DNA of 64,000 nt from Membranihabitans marinus (GTDB lineage: Bacteria > Bacteroidota > Bacteroidia > Chitinophagales > Saprospiraceae), in contig NZ_JAHVHU010000006.1 in assembly GCF_019802045.1 (NCBI RefSeq), forward strand, positions 124,001 to 188,000, in the 5' to 3' direction. The position numbers and the translations under genes are program-made. Position 1 is the stretch's first letter. Each line of letters begins with the position of its first letter. Positions 18,060-25,558 of this stretch are shown in pieces. The notes under the pieces are model-generated. The model saw only the letters and a program-made list of their open reading frames with translations. It was not told where the DNA came from and did no database searches.

Positions 18060-19934
18060 ATGAGTGAAAAGATTCGAATCAATGACATGGTCGTCCGGTT
18101 TGCCAATGTCAACGGCACCGGTTCATCAAGTTCCAATGAGATATTCTCAAAAGCCGTATTCCGGATGGGCATCCCGGTTTCACCGAAAAATATTTTCCCC
18201 TCGAACATTCAGGGTTTGCCAACCTGGTACGAGGTCAGGATTAGCGGAAAAGGGTACCTGGGGCGACGGGATGATATCGACATTTTGGTCGGTATCAATC
18301 CACAGAGTATGGAAAAAGACATCGCATCTGTACGAAGCAACGGATATTTTATATACGACAATACACGGCAACTGCACGATGATATGATCCGGGAGGACAT
18401 CCATATGATCGGGATCCCAATGATGCAGCTCAGTATCGACCACTACGAGGTGCCCCGGTTGCAGCAACTCTTTAAAAATATCATTTATATCGGCGCCCTG
18501 GCTACCTTGATTAATCTGGACCTTGATGTGGTGAAGGCCATCATCAGTGAACAGTTTGAGAAAAAACCAAAACTCATCCCGCCAAACCACAAAGCCCTGG
18601 ATCTTGGAGCGAACTGGGTCAAAGAAAACCTGAATTATCCCCTCGATGTCCGGTTGGAACACAGCAATGCTACCGGAGACAAGATCATGATGGATGGCAA
18701 TGCCGCCACGGGGTTGGGTGCCGTCTACGCCGGTGCCACAGTGCTCTCCTGGTACCCCATCACTCCATCAACTTCTGTGGCCAAAAACTTTGAAACCTTT
18801 GCCAAAAAATACCGCGTAGATCCCGAAACAGGTCAAAACAATTTTGCGATAATCCAGGCGGAGGACGAACTGGCCGCGTTTGGCATGGCCATGGGTGCGA
18901 ATTGGAATGGGGCCCGGGCTTTCACCGCCACCAGTGGTGCCGGAATATCCCTTATGAATGAATTTATCGGCCTGGCCTATTTTGCTGAAGTCCCTATGGT
19001 CCTCGTCAATGTACAGCGCGGTGGACCTTCCACCGGAATGCCGACACGGACTCAACAATCGGATTTATTACCGTGCGCCTATGCTTCGCATGGTGATACC
19101 AAACATGTATTATTGCTACCCGCTACACCGACAGAGTGTTTTGATTTTATGGCCGACGCATTCGATCTGGCGGACCAGTTGCAAACTGTGGTTTTCTTGT
19201 TGTCCGATCTCGATCTCGGCATGAATATCCATATGACGGAACCGTTGAGCTGGGATGATGCTCGCAAATTCAACAAGGGGAAGGTACTCAACAAAGAGGA
19301 ACTCGATGCCGTAGAAGATTACGGCCGATTCAAGGACGTCGACGGGGATGGAATAGGTTACCGGGTCATCCCCGGAACACACCCATCCAAGGGAGCCTTC
19401 TTGTCCCGTGGGACTTCGCACGACCCCTATGGGGTCTACACCGAAGATGGCGTGGTTCATGCCGGAGAAATCGACCGATTGATACGAAAATTTAATACGG
19501 CGAAAGAACTGGTCCCCCAACCCGAATTTTATCAAAAGGAAAATCAAGGGAAGCACGCTATTGTATTTTTTGGAACGACAACTTATGCGGCTCTGGAAGC
19601 CATGGATATTTTGGAACAAAATGGAGAACCCATCGATGCGATGCGGTTGCGGGCATTCCCGTTTTCGAATATAGTAAAAGATTTTATAGACGCCCACGAT
19701 ACCATATATGTCATCGAGCAGAACCGGGATGCACAATGCCGCTCCCTGCTGATGATCGAACTGGGGATTGATCCCACGAAGTTAAAGTCGATTCTCAATT
19801 ATGACGGCATGCCCATTACGGCCGATGCCATTCTCAAGCAACTGCAACAACACCTGCACGATTACGACGGGCTGCAGCCCCCTGACCACAGGCAAAACGG
19901 TTCTTCTCACTCTTTAAAAACGACCCTGTTATGA
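18060..19934 (+). CDS. korA: 2-oxoacid:ferredoxin oxidoreductase, fused gamma/alpha subunit
   Basis: The protein has 624 residues. The N-terminal 190 residues are the gamma domain (FANVNGTGSSSSNEIFSKAV and GQG-like loops). The alpha domain follows, with the diagnostic YPITPSTSVAK motif near residue 232, the QAEDELAAFGMAMGANWNGA block and TATSGAGISLMNEF. The gamma-alpha fusion is typical of 2-oxoglutarate:ferredoxin oxidoreductases in Bacteroidota and Actinobacteria. With korB it decarboxylates a 2-oxoacid (probably 2-oxoglutarate) to an acyl-CoA and reduces ferredoxin. Its stop overlaps the korB start in ATGA, which suggests coupling. Substrate assignment is by family and context, not from the sequence alone. 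Confidence 0.88.
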   Translation: MSEKIRINDMVVRFANVNGTGSSSSNEIFSKAVFRMGIPVSPKNIFPSNIQGLPTWYEVRISGKGYLGRRDDIDILVGINPQSMEKDIASVRSNGYFIYDNTRQLHDDMIREDIHMIGIPMMQLSIDHYEVPRLQQLFKNIIYIGALATLINLDLDVVKAIISEQFEKKPKLIPPNHKALDLGANWVKENLNYPLDVRLEHSNATGDKIMMDGNAATGLGAVYAGATVLSWYPITPSTSVAKNFETFAKKYRVDPETGQNNFAIIQAEDELAAFGMAMGANWNGARAFTATSGAGISLMNEFIGLAYFAEVPMVLVNVQRGGPSTGMPTRTQQSDLLPCAYASHGDTKHVLLLPATPTECFDFMADAFDLADQLQTVVFLLSDLDLGMNIHMTEPLSWDDARKFNKGKVLNKEELDAVEDYGRFKDVDGDGIGYRVIPGTHPSKGAFLSRGTSHDPYGVYTEDGVVHAGEIDRLIRKFNTAKELVPQPEFYQKENQGKHAIVFFGTTTYAALEAMDILEQNGEPIDAMRLRAFPFSNIVKDFIDAHDTIYVIEQNRDAQCRSLLMIELGIDPTKLKSILNYDGMPITADAILKQLQQHLHDYDGLQPPDHRQNGSSHSLKTTLL

Positions 19935-20983
19935 GCTATATCAAACCTACTTTTCGTCACCCTTCCAGCACCAAAAACGAGGCCGGATTCTACAGAGCAG
20001 ATTATGAGGGCAAGATCTCTACATTGTGTGCCGGCTGCGGTCACGACAGCATCAATGCTTCCATCGTGGCGGCGTGCTATGAGATGAATATCGAACCCCA
20101 TAAGGTCGTCAAATTGTCCGGAATCGGTTGTTCGTCCAAAGCACCCGCTTACTATCTGGACAATTCCCACGGTTTCAACACGGTCCACGGCCGAATGCCT
20201 TCTGTGGCTACCGGCGCTAATATGGCCAATAAAGATTTGACCTATCTCGGCGTGTCCGGCGACGGTGACTCGGCATCCATTGGTATCGGCCAGTTTGTGC
20301 ATGTCAGTCGACGAAACCTGAATATGGTTTACATTATGATGAACAATGGCTGTTATGGACTCACGAAAGGTCAGGATTCAGCAACCGCTGATGTGGGCTC
20401 GTTGAGCAAGTCTGGTTCCACCAACCAGTTTTCACCGATCGACATGGTCGGATTAGCACTGGAATTGGGTGCCACCTTTGTGGCCCGGAGCTTTTCCGGA
20501 GACAAAACCCAGCTGGTTCCCCTGATCAAAGCAGCGATGTCCCATCCGGGCTTTGCCTTTATCGATGTCATATCCCCGTGTGTCACCTTCAATAATAACA
20601 AAGGGTCCACCAAATCATATGATTTCGTTCGGGACCACATCGAGGCCACTTCAGAATTTGATTTTGTGCCGGTGAAAGAAGAAATCGCGGTCGAATATGC
20701 GGCAGGCAGCCAGAAAACGGTGACCCTCCACGATGGGTCACACATCCAGCTCAGCAAACTCAATCCCGATTGGGATCCGACGGACCGGTCATCTGCACTG
20801 GACAAATTGCAAAAAGCTAAAACAGCCGGAGAAATCCTGACGGGGTTACTCTATATTGACCCGGAAAGTGACGACCTGCACTCCATGCTCCGTACCACCG
20901 ACACCCCTTTGAATGAACTGAGCCAGGACGTACTATGTCCGGGGTCAAAGATTTTGGAGGAGGTGAATGCCGGGTTGCGGTAA
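19931..20983 (+). CDS. korB: 2-oxoacid:ferredoxin oxidoreductase, beta subunit
   Basis: The protein has 350 residues. Thiamine-diphosphate binding is indicated by GDGDSASIGIGQFVH near residue 111 with MNNGCYGLTKGQ downstream. The cysteines of the CAGCGHDS motif (near 34), GIGCSSKAP (near 64) and a later C (SPCVTFNNNKGS) are the usual cluster ligands of beta subunits. The ATG lies inside the stop of korA (ATGA). This is the last gene of the operon, and a 1.1-kb gene-poor repeat region follows. Confidence 0.9.
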   Translation: MSYIKPTFRHPSSTKNEAGFYRADYEGKISTLCAGCGHDSINASIVAACYEMNIEPHKVVKLSGIGCSSKAPAYYLDNSHGFNTVHGRMPSVATGANMANKDLTYLGVSGDGDSASIGIGQFVHVSRRNLNMVYIMMNNGCYGLTKGQDSATADVGSLSKSGSTNQFSPIDMVGLALELGATFVARSFSGDKTQLVPLIKAAMSHPGFAFIDVISPCVTFNNNKGSTKSYDFVRDHIEATSEFDFVPVKEEIAVEYAAGSQKTVTLHDGSHIQLSKLNPDWDPTDRSSALDKLQKAKTAGEILTGLLYIDPESDDLHSMLRTTDTPLNELSQDVLCPGSKILEEVNAGLR

Positions 20984-22028
20984 ACCTCGATGGAAGAAAC
21001 CTCTAAGGTGCCTTTCATCTGAGTTGACTCCAGTGTCTTGAAGGGTACACTGCAACCTTGCTTGGATTTACGGAACGTCATGAAACGCGTACCGGGTTTA
21101 CAAGTCTTGATTACTTTGAATGCACACACTGATAATAGCGCACCTCCAGCTTGCTTCCAAGAACCTTATCCCATAAGAATGAAGAGATGCACCGAAGCTG
21201 TGGCAACTCAGATTCTACATGACGTCCGGCATTCGCAATCCAGGTGTGGTGTGCTCTAATAGCGATCCACACCAGTCCCATCCATGGTGTGTGACACGTG
21301 CCGCTGAGAATGTGAGGTGGGGTGTCCCACACCTTATTCCACCGCATCATTCAGGCATGGGTCGCAATCAAAGAACCTTATCCCATAAGAATGAAGAGAT
21401 ACACCGAAGCTGTGGCAACTCAGATTCTACATGACGTCCGGTATTCGCAATCCAGGTGTGGTGTGCTCTGAAAGCGATCCACACCAGTCCCATCATCCAT
21501 GGTGTGTGACACGTGCCGCTGAGAATGTGAGGAGGGGTGTCCCACACCTTATTCCACCGCATCATTCAGGCATGGGTCGCAATCAAAGAACCTTAACTCG
21601 TAAGAATGATGAGACACCAATACGCTCATTGGTGCATAATAATTGCCTCTTAGACGTAGAATCTACACCCAAATCACATTCTCACATACCGGTTTTGAAT
21701 ACTTGTCTGAAAAAACATGCACACCCCTAACGACTGCAGGTTAGAGTAACAGACTTTGAATTTACATAAACTTCATCAACCCAAATATATCTCTCCATTG
21801 ACTAATATTCAGCAATCCGTAATTACCATTTAGGGCAAAGTATTCTTAGCAAATGTATCCTCAAGGATCGATTCTAAATATATCAATCTTTCTCCTTCTC
21901 GATTGGACGATGCAACCCGTTCAAAATGGGTCTTATTCTGTTCACTCACTAATAGTGCGTTAAAGCAGATTAATTCCCTTTAAAGCTAATATTGATTTGC
22001 GTTTGAGGGAGTTGTCCGAACTTAATTT
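20984..22028. other. Gene-free start of the accessory island
   Basis: About 1 kb with no convincing gene. It contains two tandem copies of a 212/215-bp repeat plus a short third start (21160-21620). Open frames here read the same repeat twice and show no protein features. Base composition falls toward AT after about 21740, and the bacteriocin-like locus begins at about 22029. Confidence 0.6.
21160..21620. repeat. Tandem direct repeat, 212/215 bp, two copies plus partial third
   Basis: Copy 1 is 21160-21371, copy 2 is 21372-21586 and a third start covers about 34 bases to 21620. By eye the two full copies differ at only a handful of positions and one 3-base insertion. Each has G/T-rich and C/A-rich blocks able to pair (GGTGTGG with CCACACC), suggesting structured RNA or a recombination substrate. 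The end of the unit, TGCCGCTGAGA...CACACC, resembles 24551-24601. Confidence 0.8.
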
Positions 22029-22121
22029 GAGCAATCATGAGAAATGATGAGCGAAAATAATTAAAGAATAATCCTCAAATTTACGGTGTCACTTTTGTAA
22101 ATGGTAAGTAAAGTATCCATC

Positions 22122-22271
22122 ATGAATACTGTTACATTAACTTATAGACAGGAATCAACTTGGGTTCGATCGTTCTTCGATCTCAATTCAGTAAAGACGC
22201 ATATTGACCGACATTCATACCCATCCCAGTTGTCGGAAAATAAAAGGGATGGATTTTTATTAAAGAATTAA
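22122..22271 (+). pseudogene. Truncated copy of the membrane-protein gene at 24748
   Basis: The first 23 codons (TYRQESTWVRSFFDLN core) match the start of the 24748-25437 protein (TYNQKSTWVRSFFELN). After that the sequence jumps to similarity with the DNA downstream of that gene (25471-25530), so about 650 bp of coding sequence is missing. The remaining frame would encode 49 residues ending in unrelated sequence. Upstream similarity reaches back to about 22029. The best reading is that a whole cassette was duplicated and this copy suffered an internal deletion. Confidence 0.75.
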
Positions 22272-22282
22272 AATTTTGAACT

Positions 22283-22495
22283 ATGAAGACTTTAGCCTCC
22301 TATCTATTTATTGTATTCATAACTACATCCTTCTTTATAAGTTTGGCTCCTGAAATGAATTTTCATTACGATCAAATAGGAATCGAGCATAACAAAGGAT
22401 TGGATTTTGTATTAGCTTATTTAAAATCAAATGAGCAAAAATTTATGAGTAAAAGCTATTTCAAACAAGCAAAAAGATATCCTAATGAAGATTGA
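22283..22495 (+). CDS. Small secreted or membrane-anchored protein, unknown
   Basis: This 70-residue protein has an N-terminal hydrophobic segment (residues 5-22, LASYLFIVFITTSFFISLA), so it is either secreted or N-terminally anchored. The rest is polar with many Lys, Tyr and Phe and no Cys. No family recognised. It directly follows the deleted membrane-protein remnant and overlaps the next gene by 11 bp if that gene starts at 22485. Its position corresponds to that of the GG peptide in the intact cassette, but it shows no GG motif. Confidence 0.5.
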   Translation: MKTLASYLFIVFITTSFFISLAPEMNFHYDQIGIEHNKGLDFVLAYLKSNEQKFMSKSYFKQAKRYPNED

Positions 22496-22916
22496 ATTAA
22501 TAATGGATGATAAAAACCTAGATTTAAATGAATCAATTAAAAGACTCCATCAAATTGAATCAGAAGTCAAAAATTCTTGTTCTTTAGAAGAACAAAATTT
22601 AATATTAATTACAACCTCAATTGGTAAAAATTATTTAAGGTATTGGCATGATAATTTAAATGAATGGACATCAACCCTGGAAGATATCTATGATTTACCT
22701 ACTCGGATTTTGAGACGTTGGTTTAGTTGGAAAGCGGTGGCTAAAAATGATGTGGCATATGGTGCTGGTGGTGCAGTTGCTGGGGCTATCGTTGGTGGCT
22801 CTGTTACTATGGGAGCAGCTACCATACCAGGATATGTAGCTGGAGGTATTGGAGGTGCAGTAGGAGGGGCCGTAGGAAACGCAGCTCTTCAGGTTTTAGA
22901 TCGTATTTGGCGATGA
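22485..22916 (+). CDS. Glycine-zipper membrane protein, possible toxin or helper
   Basis: The protein has 143 residues; an alternative ATG at 22503 gives 137 and avoids overlap with the previous gene. The N-terminal 80 residues are polar and helical with a Trp/Tyr-rich end (YWHDNLNEW, RRWFSW). The C-terminal 50 residues are an extreme Gly/Ala-rich stretch (AYGAGGAVAGAIVGG and YVAGGIGGAVGGAVG) able to form a membrane helical hairpin of the glycine-zipper type. Such segments occur in pore-forming bacteriocins and in envelope proteins. Its stop overlaps the start of the next small membrane protein (ATGA), a pattern seen with toxin-immunity pairs. The function is inferred only. Confidence 0.6.
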   Translation: MKIELIMDDKNLDLNESIKRLHQIESEVKNSCSLEEQNLILITTSIGKNYLRYWHDNLNEWTSTLEDIYDLPTRILRRWFSWKAVAKNDVAYGAGGAVAGAIVGGSVTMGAATIPGYVAGGIGGAVGGAVGNAALQVLDRIWR

Positions 22917-23101
22917 AAACTGCAAAAAAATTATATCTACTTGCGTTTCTTGGCTGCTGGACAGTAAGTTCATTGGTCATGATATTGCTCAACAGTATCA
23001 TAGAAACTCCTGGACAACAAGGATTTCTATATGTAATCAGTGTGTCATTTGGCATGTCAGTTTTAATTACTGTTATATTATTTATAAGCAAAAATCGATA
23101 A
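22913..23101 (+). CDS. Small two-helix membrane protein, immunity candidate
   Basis: 62 residues from ATG 22913 with two hydrophobic segments (about 7-27 and 36-57) and a basic end (SKNR). An upstream ATG at 22907 adds two residues. The start overlaps the stop of the glycine-zipper gene by four bases, so translation is probably coupled. Small two-helix proteins encoded directly after bacteriocin-like genes are frequently immunity proteins; that role here is inference. The stop lies immediately upstream, in the same frame, of a GG-peptide frame beginning at about 23102. Confidence 0.55.
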   Translation: MKTAKKLYLLAFLGCWTVSSLVMILLNSIIETPGQQGFLYVISVSFGMSVLITVILFISKNR

Positions 23102-23107
23102 ATATCT

Positions 23108-23269
23108 TTGGATGTACAATGGATTACAGGAGGTTCTATATGGAGTGATTATTGTACAGGGTTTACAATGGGAGTATCAGTATTAACATTATTGGTCATA
23201 CCTCTTTCTTCAGCAGCTGTAACATCTGTTGGGGTTGGATGTAGTGTTGCATATATCTTTGATTTATAA
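23108..23269 (+). CDS. Double-glycine bacteriocin-like peptide, leader shortened
   Basis: This 53-codon frame has no ATG start; TTG at 23108 is the only plausible initiator and the frame is closed by TAA at 23099. Just before the core it reads ISLDVQWITGG, a textbook GG-leader end with Ser -10, Asp -8, Val -7 and Ile -4. The 44-residue core starts SIWSDYC, is strongly hydrophobic, has a central Pro and a second Cys in VGVGCSVAY. Two Cys about 28 residues apart flank the hydrophobic stretch, as in the precursors at 25559 and 25751. The very short leader suggests either a decayed gene or an unusual start. The small-membrane-protein frame that follows after 9 bp would be its immunity partner. 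Confidence 0.6.
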   Translation: MDVQWITGGSIWSDYCTGFTMGVSVLTLLVIPLSSAAVTSVGVGCSVAYIFDL

Positions 23270-23278
23270 ATTACTAAG

Positions 23279-23729
23279 ATGAATCGTCGGATAATTTATT
23301 CTCAAATTATAGCAACTTTTCTTTCTGCCCTATTTTTCTACTTTTCAGATGAGGACTATTCTTTCAAATTCATAGTTGGAATCATAAGCGTCCAAAATAA
23401 TTAATTTAAAAGACCCCAACGGGGTCAAAATATCATAGCCCCGGGTTTCAACCCGGGGTATATGTGGTTTCGAGGTTGGCTTGGCGCGATTTTTGACCAA
23501 AAATCGTGACAAGCAAAAAATGAACCTTGATTTCAATTTTGGGGATTTCACAATTACAATATAGAGAATATCAATTAGTTACATTTAGACCAGAATTTAT
23601 TTTGGACGGGTATGAGTTGGAATATTATTCTTAGGAATATCTCTTATAGGATTAATTTTTAATTGGGTGCAGAATAATCCTTTGGGTAAAAAGGTAAACT
23701 TTTTCCTAATGCTATTTGCTTATTTGTAA
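23279..23729 (+). pseudogene. Small membrane protein split by a MITE-like insertion
   Basis: The frame starting at ATG 23279 (MNRRIIYSQIIATFLSALFF...) runs into the inserted element at 23383 and stops soon after. Removing 241 bp (the 232-bp element plus one 9-bp duplication) rejoins ...FKFIVGI to LFLGISLIGLIFNWVQ and gives an uninterrupted 69-residue protein ending at the TAA 23727-23729. It would have two or three membrane helices, and its layout is like that of 23928-24221. It follows the GG peptide by 9 bp, the usual place for an immunity gene. Confidence 0.75.
23374..23623. mobile_element. MITE-like element, 232 bp, with 9-bp target duplication
   Basis: The 9-bp direct repeat AGTTGGAAT flanks the element at 23374-23382 and 23615-23623. 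The element 23383-23614 has 18-bp terminal inverted repeats, CATAAGCGTCCAAAATAA and (inverted) CATACCCGTCCAAAATAA, 16 of 18 identical. Inside are three hairpins at 23412-23426, 23439-23458 (9-bp stem CCCCGGGTT) and 23487-23506. It encodes no transposase, so it was probably moved in trans. A 9-bp duplication and ends beginning CAT would fit some IS4-group elements, but that link is a guess. Confidence 0.85.
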
Positions 23730-23927
23730 TTGTCTAGTATGGCTATATGATCAAATATACAATGTGAAACACATTCTGCGAATACAATCAGCTGGACTAA
23801 GGTGAGACCAGATCATGAGTAACGCTGTGGCAGACACGCTTCAGTGGTGCCAGAAGGGTTCTCCTATAAAGTGGAATAGTAAGAGAGTTTCAATTACAAG
23901 AACATAATATTAACCAATACAATTAAA

Positions 23928-24221
23928 ATGAGTAAAAGCAAGCTTAGAGAATTTAATGCCTTTATCTGGGGTGCCTTTTGTGCGGTTACGGTCTTTAATT
24001 TTGAGCGAATTGCTGATATGGAAATTTCATGGACCATTAAAATTATAGTTTTTGTGGCTATATTAATCGGATGGGTTCTATATGCTTTTTATCCAAATTC
24101 TAAATATGAAAAAGTCCCAGCAGTAAAGAATTCCAAACAAGGAAGACGGAATCTCATTATCGTCTCCATAGTTGTCTTTATTTCAGCAATTATTACCATT
24201 TTATTGATAAGGAATATATAA
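23928..24221 (+). CDS. Small membrane protein, immunity candidate
   Basis: This 97-residue protein has three hydrophobic segments (about 10-25, 35-54 and 74-93) and a basic cytoplasmic loop (KNSKQGRRN). The middle part, with a helix followed by YPNSKYEK, resembles the layout of the split protein at 23279-23729. No enzymatic motif. Position between GG-peptide genes and a C39 exporter remnant suggests a role in self-protection or peptide handling, which is inference. Confidence 0.6.
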   Translation: MSKSKLREFNAFIWGAFCAVTVFNFERIADMEISWTIKIIVFVAILIGWVLYAFYPNSKYEKVPAVKNSKQGRRNLIIVSIVVFISAIITILLIRNI

Positions 24222-24249
24222 CAACTTATATGAGATAAAGCTTCGTCTC

Positions 24250-24405
24250 ATTATCAAGTCAATCCGGCTGCTGGGTGGCTTTCCTGGCGACAGTGCTGCA
24301 TTACTTCCACAAAGAAGGACCTGCACTGAACCGACTCAGAGAACTGAGTGGAACGACAGCCTCCGGAGCCACCATGCTGGGGTAGTAAATGCTGTTGAAA
24401 CCAGC
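24250..24405 (+). pseudogene. Remnant of a C39-peptidase ABC exporter gene (N-terminal part)
   Basis: About 155 bp align well with the start of the intact exporter gene (28045-28200). The readable piece SVLHYFHKEGPALNRLRELS corresponds to SVLHYFHKEVPALNRLRKLS. The region of the catalytic Cys is altered by small indels, and the frame ends at TAG after TMLG. The rest of the exporter is missing and is replaced by the structured sequence at 24406-24620. This shows that a second exporter once stood here. Confidence 0.8.
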
Positions 24406-24620
24406 GGATCGTAACCAGAGGAGTAAGCATGAGTCTTAAGAGGTGCGAAGATCGTAATAAGTGCTCACCTTTCACTGGCAATCTCCTAAGAATGAACTAG
24501 GCGAGGACATACTTTTGTCCAGGTTCGGAGACTCGACTGAACCAGGATGCGGGTGTGGCTTTTTGCCGCTGAGAGGGTGCGGGAGGAGGGTCCGGCACCT
24601 GGGGCAATATCTTTAAGTGT
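24406..24620. other. Structured non-coding sequence, possibly an intron or mobile RNA remnant
   Basis: No gene is seen. The sequence has a hairpin, CCAGGTTC to GAACCAGG (about 24519-24544), then a G-rich segment, TGCCGCTGAGAGGGTGCGGG. That segment resembles the end of the 212-bp repeats at 21160-21586 (TGCCGCTGAGAATGTGAGG). It begins where the exporter remnant ends. The style recalls non-coding parts of group II introns, but no reverse transcriptase gene or certain domain V could be recognised, so this is only a possibility. Confidence 0.35.
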
Positions 24621-24647
24621 GACGTCCTTAAATAAATTTATTCAACC

Positions 24648-24685
24648 ATGAGCGATTATGAGCGATTATGAGCGATTATGAGCGA
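24648..24685. repeat. 10-bp tandem repeat upstream of the membrane-protein gene
   Basis: Almost four copies of ATGAGCGATT occur about 65 bp upstream of the start at 24748. The truncated cassette has a degenerate version at 22033-22058. It is followed by an inverted repeat TTGAG-n8-CTCAA (24692-24709). Possibly part of the promoter or regulator region. Confidence 0.65.
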
Positions 24686-24747
24686 AAAAAATTGAGGAAT
24701 AATTCTCAAATTTACTACGTCTCTTTTAATCATTGTAAGGTGTCATT

Positions 24748-25437
24748 ATGAGTACAATTTCATTGACATACAATCAAAAATCAACTTGGGTTCGTTCATT
24801 TTTCGAGCTCAATTCTTGGTTTATGTTTGGTTTTGTGATTATGGAATATCTTATATGTCATTACATCCAAAACGAATTGATACTTACAGATCAACTCTAC
24901 ATCAATACCTGGAGTGAACAGATGACGGTAGATCGTATCCGGGAAGTATTGGCATGGCAGGATCAGTGGAAAGGCATGGGATATCTTGTAGTGATAATAT
25001 TTGTATTCGCCAAGATGTTTCTAACCACTATTTGCCTGAATATAGGTGCCTTTTTAATGGATTACAAGATAGGCTTTGGACAAATTTGGCGTATCGTAGT
25101 GAATGCTACAGCGGTATTTGCGATCGGCAAGTTGATCTACATTGGCTACTTCGCCTCGATTGATTTACAGACTATTGACGATGTGGTCAAAGCTGATCTT
25201 TTTTCAATGCTTGGAGTGATCGGTTACGATCAGGTACCCCAGTGGGCGGTATTTGCCCTGGGATCGCTCAATTTACTTGAGTTAGCATACTGGATTATAT
25301 TGTCACTGGGTATGATGTTACTATTGAAAGTAAAGTGGCCAAAAGCCTTTGGATTCGTTGCCATGACCTATGGTGTTGGTCTTTGGATATGGATCTTGAC
25401 AGGAACATTTTTGATGATCAACCTCTATGGAGGATAA
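24748..25437 (+). CDS. Integral membrane protein of the GG-peptide cassette
   Basis: This 229-residue protein has about five hydrophobic segments (around 24-40, 75-105, 115-140, 165-190 and 200-225) and no soluble domain. Its topology is a little like Yip1-type proteins, but I do not recognise the family. It starts with TYNQKSTWVRSFFELN, a segment conserved in the truncated copy at 22122. It directly precedes two GG-peptide genes. Because the cassette was duplicated as a unit (this gene plus downstream palindrome plus small ORF), the protein is probably functionally linked to the peptides as immunity, processing or transport factor (inference). Confidence 0.7.
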   Translation: MSTISLTYNQKSTWVRSFFELNSWFMFGFVIMEYLICHYIQNELILTDQLYINTWSEQMTVDRIREVLAWQDQWKGMGYLVVIIFVFAKMFLTTICLNIGAFLMDYKIGFGQIWRIVVNATAVFAIGKLIYIGYFASIDLQTIDDVVKADLFSMLGVIGYDQVPQWAVFALGSLNLLELAYWIILSLGMMLLLKVKWPKAFGFVAMTYGVGLWIWILTGTFLMINLYGG

Positions 25438-25558
25438 AAGTTAAATTGTCATATGACATGCCAATATGGACGCATACCGGACGACATTCACCCACATTCC
25501 GGATGTCGAAAAAGAAGGTGGGATGTGATATTTTAGTAATAATATTAAATTAACAAAA

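Noticed and set aside
21038-21730. Several open frames of 70-99 codons
   Set aside because: They read the same 212-bp repeat in different copies on both strands and lack protein-like features.
22283-22495. Possible fourth GG-peptide precursor
   Set aside because: No GG motif; the N-terminus is a hydrophobic signal or anchor segment instead.
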